From positions 1-38,258 of the forward strand of contig DAIDHX010000312.1 in assembly GCA_027451885.1 (NCBI GenBank): DNA of 38,258 nucleotides, given 5' to 3'. Under the pieces are notes generated by a model that worked only from the letters and a program-made list of their open reading frames with translations, had not been told where the DNA came from and made no database searches. Shown here piece after piece: positions 31,643-38,258 of this stretch; within the stretch, counting starts at the first letter, position 1, and each line of letters begins with the position of its first letter. A program made the translations under genes and the position numbers. The DNA comes from Planctomycetales bacterium (GTDB taxonomy: Bacteria > Planctomycetota > Planctomycetia > Isosphaerales > Isosphaeraceae).

Positions 31643-33874
31643 ATGGCTGAATGTGTGTCCGACCCAGGCGTTCCGGAGCGTGCCGACTGCTTGCGCGGGC
31701 TGGCGGACCCTGCTCGGGTTGTGGAGTCTGCCTGGGCGTTAGGAACCCTGCGTTTGAAGGCGGATGGGGACGACCGGGGCGCGCCGGGCGCGTTGCTGAG
31801 AGACCCATCGCGGCTCACGCGTGAATATGGACCCGCGCTTGCGAGTCTTGATTCCGAACTCGATCGCCTGATCCCCGCGTGGGTTGCCCGCTTTCTGGAA
31901 GCGATCGAGAAAGTCAGGCGCTGGAGCGAAGACTTGGCCCGGGCGCTCCGCGAAGGCTCCAGGAATCCGGCCGGCAGCGAGGGCGCGATCAAGTCGAAGC
32001 TTGAGTTGAAGTTCGCGCTCCAGGCGGTGGGTGAGCGGATTGATCCCCACGCCGGCCCGATCGTGGCCGCGCTCGGGACGCTCGATCGCGATTGCGATGA
32101 GGACCTGTGCGAGTCGCTGCTTCACGCCGGCCCGGCCATCTTGTCGGCCGTTGCGCCTGTGATCAGGCTGCTGGAGGAGCGCGGGGTTTGGCGGCAGCCG
32201 TCTGGACCGCTGCGTGTCCTTGCCAGGGCGAGCCAGTTCGACACGGGGGTGTCTGAGAGGATTGGCTTGTTCCTCAGAAGCCCCGAGGAACGAACGCGAG
32301 TCGCGGGGCTGCTTGCGCTTCAGGCGATTGGGCCGCCGGCGCGGGGGCTTGTGCCCGAGATCTTCGCGCTTCGCGCGCGGAGCGAGGAGGAGCGCGTCTG
32401 CGCCCTGGTCGCGCTTGGCAAGCTTGGATCGGGGACGTCTGACGTCCTGGCTGCGCTCGAGTCAGCCCTGGGCGACCCGAACGGCTATGTGCGCAGAGCC
32501 GCTGCGCACGCGGCGGGGATGCTCAAGGCCGAGCCCGACCGATTTGTGCCGCTGCTCGTCGCGGCCTGCGACTGGACCGAACCGCTCCACGACGAGAGCT
32601 TGCCCGAGGCCGCCGTGGCTGCACTCGGTCAGTATGGTCCGCGCGGGCGCTTGGCGCTGCCCCGCATGAGGCGGTTCCTCAACGGGCCGATTGCCGAACG
32701 GACGGTCCCGGCCGAGTCTGTGCGCAGGGCGATCGCGGCGATCGATCCGGCGGATGCGGCCGTGCTCGAGCAGCCCTCACTCAAGAAACGAACCGCGCCG
32801 CTTGCTCCCGACGAGCCCCTGTTCGCTGTCAGGCAAAACGGTCGGCTCTGCTACATCGATCGCGAGGGGGCGGTCGCGCTCGAGACGCGCTACCATTGGG
32901 GAACCTTGTTTGTGAATGACCGCGCGGTCGTCCACGACGAGGACGAGCGAACCTTCGTCATCGACCGATCCGGGCGGGACGTGTTCGCGAGCCGCTGGGA
33001 CGAGCTGAAGTGCTACTCCGAGGGCCTGGCGGCGATCCGCGCAGGCGACCGGTGGGGCTTTGTGGATGTCGAAGGCAAGGCGGTGGTTGAACCGGCCTTC
33101 GCCGCGGTGAGCGACTTTTCCGAGGGACTTGCCGGGTTTGAAGTCGGTCGAACCGTGGAACTGCGGGGCGATGGGTTTTCCTGGATTCGCCATGGAACGC
33201 GGGGTTTCCTGGACCACGAGGGGCAGGTGGTGATCCCCGCACGGTGGGCCTGCGCGACTCCGTTTCGCGAAGGTCGGTCTGTGGTCGGATTGCCGGGGGA
33301 TGAGCCCGCGGCTCATGGGATCGCCCATCACGGGCGCAAACTGGGCTGCATCGATCGCTCGGGCCGGCTGGTGATCGAGGCGCGCTGGGGATGGATCGAG
33401 CCGTTCTCGGAAGGGCTGGCCGTGGTCAATCAGGTCCTTCCAACCCGCGACGACGAGTTGTACGGCTACATCGACCTGGTGGGAAGCGAGGTGATTGCGC
33501 CCGCTTATAAGATGGCGAGCGCGTTCGCCGGCGGCCTGGCCCTGGTGCGTCCGCCCGGAGAGGACTGGCGCGGCAAAACCGTGCTCATCGACCGCGCGAA
33601 CCGAGTCGTCTCGGTTCTGCCCTGCGGTTTCGTGGACCGGTTTGCCGAGGGACGGGCCGTCGCATGGGCAGGAGAGTCCTACGGGTATCTGGACCACGAC
33701 GGCGCCTGGATTGTCGAGCCCCAGTTCGATGAGGGAAGCGATTTCTGGAACGGCCTGGCTCGCGTGAGCCGCGGCGACTGGCATGGGCTCATCGATCATG
33801 CAGGCCGGTTCGTCTGGGGACCAACCACTGAGCCAATTCCCGACTGGGCTCCCACAGCCGCCTGGAGGGATTAG
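31643..33874 (+). CDS. HEAT-repeat and WG-repeat fusion protein
   Basis: The 743-residue product has no signal peptide or transmembrane segment. Residues about 1-150 are helical. About 155-375 contain HEAT-like repeats (ERVCALVALGKLGSG, GYVRRAAAHAAGML and similar). About 395-735 hold seven or eight WG-type repeats, such as DRWGFVDVEGKAVVEPAF followed by FSEGLAGF, and YGYIDLVGSEVIAPAY followed by FAGGLALV. WG repeats are beta-rich units of unknown function, and HEAT repeats bind proteins, so a scaffold or interaction role is inferred. The start at 31643 is uncertain: a second ATG lies two codons downstream and the ribosome binding site is weak. The upstream broken glycosylase frame overlaps it by 8 bp. 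It is probably monocistronic. Confidence 0.8.
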   Translation: MAECVSDPGVPERADCLRGLADPARVVESAWALGTLRLKADGDDRGAPGALLRDPSRLTREYGPALASLDSELDRLIPAWVARFLEAIEKVRRWSEDLARALREGSRNPAGSEGAIKSKLELKFALQAVGERIDPHAGPIVAALGTLDRDCDEDLCESLLHAGPAILSAVAPVIRLLEERGVWRQPSGPLRVLARASQFDTGVSERIGLFLRSPEERTRVAGLLALQAIGPPARGLVPEIFALRARSEEERVCALVALGKLGSGTSDVLAALESALGDPNGYVRRAAAHAAGMLKAEPDRFVPLLVAACDWTEPLHDESLPEAAVAALGQYGPRGRLALPRMRRFLNGPIAERTVPAESVRRAIAAIDPADAAVLEQPSLKKRTAPLAPDEPLFAVRQNGRLCYIDREGAVALETRYHWGTLFVNDRAVVHDEDERTFVIDRSGRDVFASRWDELKCYSEGLAAIRAGDRWGFVDVEGKAVVEPAFAAVSDFSEGLAGFEVGRTVELRGDGFSWIRHGTRGFLDHEGQVVIPARWACATPFREGRSVVGLPGDEPAAHGIAHHGRKLGCIDRSGRLVIEARWGWIEPFSEGLAVVNQVLPTRDDELYGYIDLVGSEVIAPAYKMASAFAGGLALVRPPGEDWRGKTVLIDRANRVVSVLPCGFVDRFAEGRAVAWAGESYGYLDHDGAWIVEPQFDEGSDFWNGLARVSRGDWHGLIDHAGRFVWGPTTEPIPDWAPTAAWRD

Positions 33875-33898
33875 CCCCAGGCAGCATGTCATGATGGC

Positions 33899-33916
33899 AA
33901 TGCGTGCATGCGTGCG
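33899..33916. repeat. GCATGCGTG-type alternating tract
   Basis: AATGCGTGCATGCGTGCG lies just after the HEAT-WG stop. It matches the alternating purine-pyrimidine motif that recurs in the 25.5-26.7 kb tract. The 166-bp gap otherwise leads to the DsbD-like gene with no further element identified. Confidence 0.5.
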
Positions 33917-34040
33917 TTTTGATTTTGTTCTGTACCCGATCTCACAGTTCGCTCGGGTTGACTTGTTCACCCGGGTTGTGGGCGCTACGATAAGACAGAT
34001 CTTCCGAGCGGGCCGGTTGATGGTTCTCGAGGAGTAAGCC

Positions 34041-36344
34041 ATGGTACTGGGTAAGTTTCGCGGCCGATTTGCCGCGATGCTGACGATTGCGGGGCTGGTT
34101 GCATGTGCCGCGTTGGTCAGCGTATCGCAAGCCGATGAGCCGAAGCCGGCGAAGAAGGATTCGGGCACGTTCGCGCGTCCCAGGAATGCGGCGTTCACCA
34201 CGTCGGTTGAGCCAGCGCAGGCGAAGCCGGGCGAGACGGTGGTGTTCAAGGTGACGGTCAAGCTCGAGCCGGGCGCGCATATTTACAAATATTCACGTAA
34301 GCAGGGTCCGGGTCCGATCAATACGAGCTTTGACTTCTTTGACAAGGGGGGGCTGGAGCCGGATGGGGACTGGACACCCTCGCGTGAGCCGGAGGCGCAC
34401 AAGGACCCAGCGTTTCCTGACATCGATGTCGTGGAGTATTACGAGGACGAGGTCACCTGGAGTCACAAGCTCAAGGTTCCGGGCGACGCCAGGGAGGGTA
34501 GGGTGCGGCTGCGTACGCAGGCGCGGTACATGGTGTGCACGGAGAAGAATTGCAGCTTCCCGGGCCAGTGGACCTTGCCTGCGGCGGAGCTGCTGATCAG
34601 CGGCGTGGCGGGTACATCGGCCGCGCCCAAACTGGCGGATGCGAAACCTGTTGGCACCGCGACTGCGACGAAGGGTCCCGAGCCGAAGCCCGCGGCGCCG
34701 GCGCCGGCTCCCACGGCTGGCGATTCGGCGGCCGTGCCCGCGGCGAAAACACCGCCGGCCTTGACGGCGGCCCTGGAGGGGGCGCCGAGTATTTCTCCCA
34801 CGACTCTCAAGGAGACGCCAGCGACTGAGGCCGCGGGCCAGGTCGAAAGCGAGATCGCGAAGACGGCGAAACAGGGGATCGTGCCATTCCTGATCGCATC
34901 GGCGTTCGGCGGCCTGTTCGCGCTCGTGATGCCCTGTGTGTGGCCCATGGTGCCGGTGACGGTGAACTTCTTCGTCAAGCAAGGGGCGGGGCCTGGTGGG
35001 CGCAAGCGCACGCTCGAGCTGGCGATCGTGTACAGCCTGTCGATCATCGCCGTGTTCACCGCGGTCGGCGTGTTCTTCTCGTTTTTCTTCTCGGCGTCGT
35101 CGCTTCAGAAACTGGCCAACAGCGCCTGGCTGAACTTCGCGGTGGCCGGCCTGTTCCTGATGTTCGGCGCCAGCCTGCTTGGCCTTTTTGAGATCGGGCT
35201 GCCGGGCTTTCTGGCCAATGCGTCCTCGAAGAACGAGAACCGCGGCGGCCTGCTCGGCGTCTTCTTCATGGCGCTCACGCTCACGATTACCTCATTTACC
35301 TGCACGTTTCCCGTGGTGGGCGGCCTGCTGGTCATGGCCTCCGCCGGCGATTTCTTTTACCCGATCGTCGGCCTGGCGACCTTTGCCTCGGTGCTGGCGT
35401 TCCCGTTCTTTCTGCTGGCTCTTGCGCCCAACCTGATCAGCCGGATGCCCAAGAGCGGCGACTGGATGAACGCGGTGAAGGTGGTGGGGGGGTTGATCGA
35501 GATCGGCGCAGCGCTCAAGTTCATCAACACGGCCGAGCTGGCGTTTGTCACTCCGGACAACGCGTGGGTTGACGCCCAGGTGGTGCTCACGGCGTGGGTG
35601 GCGCTCGCGGCGGTGTGCGGGTGCTATTTGCTGGGCTTCTTCCAGACCGATCACGACTACCAGGAAGTAAAGGTGGGCGCGGGGCGGATGATCTTTGGCG
35701 CTGCGTTTTTGGGTCTGGCGCTTTACCTGGCCCCTGCGCTTTTTGGGAACCCGCCGCGAAGTCTGGTTTGGGATCGATTGATCGTGGGGATCTTGCCCCC
35801 GGACGTGGGTGAGCTTTCGCAGGGGGTGCGGGTCGCGGCGGCCGAGGGGGGGCTTGCGCCCGTGAAGGCGGTCTCGACCGACCCCGATCAGGCTGAGCGT
35901 GAGGAGAAGACCGTCCACGGCGTGCAGTGGGGGATGAGCCTGGCTCAAGCCAGGGAGATCGCGGCCGCGCAGAATCGGCCGATCCTCATCGACTTCACCG
36001 GCGTGAACTGCTCGAACTGCCGTTTGATGGAAGCAAGGGTGTTTCCCAAGCCCCAGATCGTGAGCTTGCTCAAGCAATTTGTGACGGTGCAGCTTTATAC
36101 CGATTTCGTGCCGATCGCGACGCTCACGGCCGACACGCGTGAGGCCCGCGCGGCCATCAACCAGAAGATCCTCTTCAACATGGCGAAAGAGGTAACGAAC
36201 CCGTTTTACGCCGTGCTTGCGCCCGACGGCAAGCTCGTGAGCGCGATCGGCGGCTACAACGAGCCCAATGTGTTCCAGGAATTCTTGACCAGGGCGCTTG
36301 AGCGTACTTCGCCGAAGGTGGCCTCGACCACGCTGGGCAACTGA
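34041..36344 (+). CDS. dsbD: DsbD-like thiol:disulfide interchange protein
   Basis: The product is 767 residues, with GGAG about 8 nt before the ATG at 34041. It has a signal peptide/anchor (residues about 10-30), then a DsbD alpha-like periplasmic domain (about 55-190) with cysteines in VCTEKNCSFPGQW. An Ala/Pro-rich linker (about 195-270) follows. The CcdA-like membrane domain (about 283-590, about eight segments) has the redox cysteines in VMPCVWPMVP and SFTCTFPVVGG. A C-terminal thioredoxin domain (about 635-755) has the motif NCSNC near residue 658. It is the standard three-domain arrangement that passes electrons from cytoplasmic thioredoxin to extracytoplasmic acceptors. TlpA-like proteins such as the one at 5630 are plausible recipients. 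It is monocistronic; the convergent dehydrogenase stops 4 bp beyond. Confidence 0.9.
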   Translation: MVLGKFRGRFAAMLTIAGLVACAALVSVSQADEPKPAKKDSGTFARPRNAAFTTSVEPAQAKPGETVVFKVTVKLEPGAHIYKYSRKQGPGPINTSFDFFDKGGLEPDGDWTPSREPEAHKDPAFPDIDVVEYYEDEVTWSHKLKVPGDAREGRVRLRTQARYMVCTEKNCSFPGQWTLPAAELLISGVAGTSAAPKLADAKPVGTATATKGPEPKPAAPAPAPTAGDSAAVPAAKTPPALTAALEGAPSISPTTLKETPATEAAGQVESEIAKTAKQGIVPFLIASAFGGLFALVMPCVWPMVPVTVNFFVKQGAGPGGRKRTLELAIVYSLSIIAVFTAVGVFFSFFFSASSLQKLANSAWLNFAVAGLFLMFGASLLGLFEIGLPGFLANASSKNENRGGLLGVFFMALTLTITSFTCTFPVVGGLLVMASAGDFFYPIVGLATFASVLAFPFFLLALAPNLISRMPKSGDWMNAVKVVGGLIEIGAALKFINTAELAFVTPDNAWVDAQVVLTAWVALAAVCGCYLLGFFQTDHDYQEVKVGAGRMIFGAAFLGLALYLAPALFGNPPRSLVWDRLIVGILPPDVGELSQGVRVAAAEGGLAPVKAVSTDPDQAEREEKTVHGVQWGMSLAQAREIAAAQNRPILIDFTGVNCSNCRLMEARVFPKPQIVSLLKQFVTVQLYTDFVPIATLTADTREARAAINQKILFNMAKEVTNPFYAVLAPDGKLVSAIGGYNEPNVFQEFLTRALERTSPKVASTTLGN

Positions 36345-36348
36345 CCGG

Positions 36349-37362
36349 CTAGGCGTAGAGCGGAGGTAGGCCGAGCTTGCGCCTGGATTCTTCGACCAGG
36401 CTGGGGTCGTTGACGGGGAACTCGGGCCGTTTGCCCGCGAGCACACCCAGCACCTCCTGAACCACGGTAAGCGCCATGGCGCGTAGACCCTCCTCGGTTT
36501 GCGCGGCACTATGGGGCGTGAGCAGAACATCCGAGCGGCCGATGAGCGGGTGCTCTGGCGGCGGCGGTTCCACGGTAAAAACGTCCGCGCCATAGCCCCA
36601 GAGCCGACCCGAGTCGAGCGCCCTGGCGACCGCGGGCTCGTCGACCACGGGGCCGCGGCAGGTGTTGATCAGGATTGCATCCCTGCGCATCAGGGCAAGC
36701 TGATCCGCGCTGATCATCCGTCTGGTCGTGGCATCGAGCGGGACGTGCAAGGTGACGTACTCGGGAGTGGAAAGTGCCTCCTCAAGGCTGACCCTGCGCG
36801 CACCGGCGGCGTTTTCAACCTCGGGCGGAGCTGGGACGATGTCGTTGTAGAGCACCTTCATGCCAAAGCCATGATGCGCGATTTTGCCAACCTGGCGGCC
36901 GATGCGTCCGAAGCCGATGATGCCGATCGTCTTGCCGGCGATTTCACGCCCGGTGATGCTTGTGCGTGCGTGGTAATTCCCGGCGGCGAGAGCGCTTGTC
37001 ATTCTCGGGAAGTGTTTGGAAAGGCTAATCAGAAAGGCGAAGACGTGTTCGGCCACGCTCTGGGTGTTGGCGCCTGGGGTGTAGACGACCTGGATTCCGC
37101 GTTCGGTGGCGGCGTTGATATCGATCTGGTCGTATCCCACGCCGTGGCGGCCGACGACCTTGAGTTCGCGACCGTGATCGAGCAGGGGGGCGTCGACAAC
37201 TCCGCCGGTGCGGATGATGAGCCCCAGAGCGCCCACGACTTCCTTGCGGAGCGTGGCGGGGTCCAGGGCGCTTGCCATGCGGAGCTCAGCGCTTGCGCGG
37301 AGCAGGGCGAGCCCTTCCTGATGCATGCCGGTGAGGGAGAGAATCTGAGGGCGCGGGTTCAT
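36349..37362 (-). CDS. D-2-hydroxyacid dehydrogenase (phosphoglycerate dehydrogenase-like)
   Basis: The 337-residue enzyme starts at the ATG at 37362; the frame continues to 37575 with no better start, and the ribosome binding site is weak. The nucleotide-binding motif GFGRIGRQVG is at about 150-159. The catalytic triad is visible as Arg236 (NTCRGPVVDE), Glu265 (VFTVEPPP) and His284 (TPHSAA). The substrate-binding region HGVGYDQID is typical of the phosphoglycerate and hydroxypyruvate reductase group. The absence of an ACT domain makes it a short-form enzyme, so the substrate could be 3-phosphoglycerate, glyoxylate or another 2-keto acid. It is divergent from the GT39-like gene across 103 bp. 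Confidence 0.9.
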   Translation of the reverse strand: MNPRPQILSLTGMHQEGLALLRASAELRMASALDPATLRKEVVGALGLIIRTGGVVDAPLLDHGRELKVVGRHGVGYDQIDINAATERGIQVVYTPGANTQSVAEHVFAFLISLSKHFPRMTSALAAGNYHARTSITGREIAGKTIGIIGFGRIGRQVGKIAHHGFGMKVLYNDIVPAPPEVENAAGARRVSLEEALSTPEYVTLHVPLDATTRRMISADQLALMRRDAILINTCRGPVVDEPAVARALDSGRLWGYGADVFTVEPPPPEHPLIGRSDVLLTPHSAAQTEEGLRAMALTVVQEVLGVLAGKRPEFPVNDPSLVEESRRKLGLPPLYA

Positions 37363-37465
37363 GAAGCGGCTCGCGATCGGTCGGATTTGGCAGGGACGTT
37401 CATATTGTGGATTATACATGGACGGGGCGGACGGGTCTGTTGCTTTACGAAATGGACGCGGGACG

Positions 37466-38258
37466 ATGCCGAAGGTTCGGATGCGATCGCTCACGCTGGC
37501 CGTGGTGCTCCTGGCGGTTGCGGTCCGAGGCGGGCTGATGGCCGCGTCGGGCTGGCGATTCGACGATCGCGACAATTACGCCCCGCTCGCACGAGCGATT
37601 GCCGAAGGGCGTGGTCTCGAGCTCCGCGGCCGCCCCACAGCCTATCGCCCTCCGCTCTACCCCATCATGCTGGCGCCGATCGTGGCGACCCTCGGTGATC
37701 GTGCTGCGCCCGGCATCGCCATTCTGCATCTTCTACTCGGCGGCGGCACGACCTGGCTCACCGCCGCGGCGGCACGCAGGATGGGGCTGGGCGATGCGCG
37801 GGCGCTCGGCTCGGCCTTCATTACCGCCTGCGACCCAGTGCTCGTGGCGCAAAGCCGATCGATCATGACCGAGACCCCGACCGCGTTCTTCCTCATCCTT
37901 TCACTCTACCTGCTAACCTGGCCTGGACTCCCGGGTGCATGTTGCGCGGGGGTTGCAAGCGGCCTGGCCGCGCTCGTGCGCCCCAGCAGCTTGCCGGGCG
38001 CGGGGCTTGTCGCGCTGGCGTATGCCGTCCGCGGGCCAGGGCTGGCACGCGCAAGGCTCGGCTGGACGGCCGTCTTCCTGGCATCGAGCCTGGTCACGCT
38101 CTTTCCCTGGGCCGTCCGCAACCGCATCATGCTGGGCGAGTTCGTTTGGACCACGACTCACGGCGGCTACACACTCGCGCTTGCGAATAACGAGACGTAC
38201 TACCGCAACGTCCTCACCGCACCACCGGGCACGGTCTGGACCGGCGAGGAGCAGAAGG
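37466..38258 (+). CDS. GT39-like membrane glycosyltransferase, partial
   Basis: The frame from the ATG at 37466 stays open to the window end, 264 codons so far. After a first hydrophobic segment (LTLAVVLLAVAVRGGLM) comes an acidic loop (WRFDDRDNYAPLARAI), then the RPPLYP motif that replaces the KPPL of ArnT/PMT enzymes. Further transmembrane segments follow. This is the N-terminal half of a GT-C enzyme that uses a lipid-phosphate sugar donor. The start lies just after a GGAC-rich leader with no strong ribosome binding site. It is a third GT-C-type protein in the window, with those at 21697 and 26729. Confidence 0.75.
   Translation, partial: MPKVRMRSLTLAVVLLAVAVRGGLMAASGWRFDDRDNYAPLARAIAEGRGLELRGRPTAYRPPLYPIMLAPIVATLGDRAAPGIAILHLLLGGGTTWLTAAAARRMGLGDARALGSAFITACDPVLVAQSRSIMTETPTAFFLILSLYLLTWPGLPGACCAGVASGLAALVRPSSLPGAGLVALAYAVRGPGLARARLGWTAVFLASSLVTLFPWAVRNRIMLGEFVWTTTHGGYTLALANNETYYRNVLTAPPGTVWTGEEQK

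Noticed and set aside
32777-34261. A 494-codon minus-strand frame
   Set aside because: It is opposite the HEAT-WG and DsbD-like genes and has no motif or plausible start.

Overview
The window is high-GC (about two thirds G+C by eye), densely coded bacterial DNA, most consistent with a member of the Planctomycetota. The pointers are a DUF1501 protein with a Tat-type leader, a secreted protein with a degenerate LEPR-XLL-like box, an ECF sigma factor, an FHA/GAF/SpoIIE phosphatase, a TPR-sulfotransferase, an atypical Ser/Thr kinase and many long secreted or membrane proteins. Isosphaeraceae or Gemmataceae relatives are plausible, but no rRNA or other marker allows a firm placement. I see no tRNA, rRNA, CRISPR array, phage gene, transposase or integrase.

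Layout. 1-936: the apparent start of a minus-strand gene leaving the left edge, a degenerate 21-24 bp minisatellite (137-475), then non-coding sequence. 937-1770 (-): an unrecognised exported protein. 2169-5610 (+): a sugar module made of an extended SDR epimerase, a GDP-L-fucose-synthase-like enzyme and a family 4 glycosyltransferase, probably for surface polysaccharide. 5630-6625 (+): an exported TlpA-like thioredoxin. 6609-10209 (-): an ABC ATPase, an ABC-2 type permease and a secreted beta-propeller, probably one operon. 10393-10869 (+): a hotdog thioesterase. 10866-13883 (-): a 1005-residue c-di-GMP protein carrying PAS, GAF, HD-GYP and GGDEF domains plus two degenerate receivers. 14134-14955 (+): a SpoU/TrmH RNA methyltransferase. 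14932-15612 (-): an ECF sigma factor, divergent from 15899-19632 (+), an FHA-GAF-SpoIIE phosphatase coupled to a TPR-sulfotransferase. 19583-23995 (-): a DUF2934-like cysteine-containing protein, an atypical Ser/Thr kinase, a GT-C membrane glycosyltransferase and a membrane-anchored dual-specificity phosphatase. 24317-25552 (-): the LEPR-XLL-like secreted protein. 25553-26728: a 1.2 kb gene-free, repeat-rich region. 26729-28492 (-): a polytopic DUF2142/GT-C-like protein. 28905-30281 (+): the DUF1501 protein. 30356-31021 (-): a two-TM protein with a TTG start. 31264-31545 (+): a broken Fpg/Nei glycosylase. 31643-33874 (+): a HEAT-WG fusion. 34041-36344 (+): a DsbD-like thiol:disulfide interchange protein. 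36349-37362 (-): a D-2-hydroxyacid dehydrogenase. 37466 to the right edge (+): a partial GT39-like protein.

Themes. Signalling genes (c-di-GMP, FHA/PP2C, ECF sigma, Ser/Thr kinase, DSP) are interleaved with envelope and glycan genes. Convergent neighbours repeatedly overlap at their 3' ends. The most unusual DNA is non-coding: the left minisatellite and the 25.5-26.7 kb tract, which is rich in GCATGCGTG-type motifs and nested duplications. I found no clear new defence or mobile system. Many long open frames antisense to real genes were judged to be high-GC shadows.
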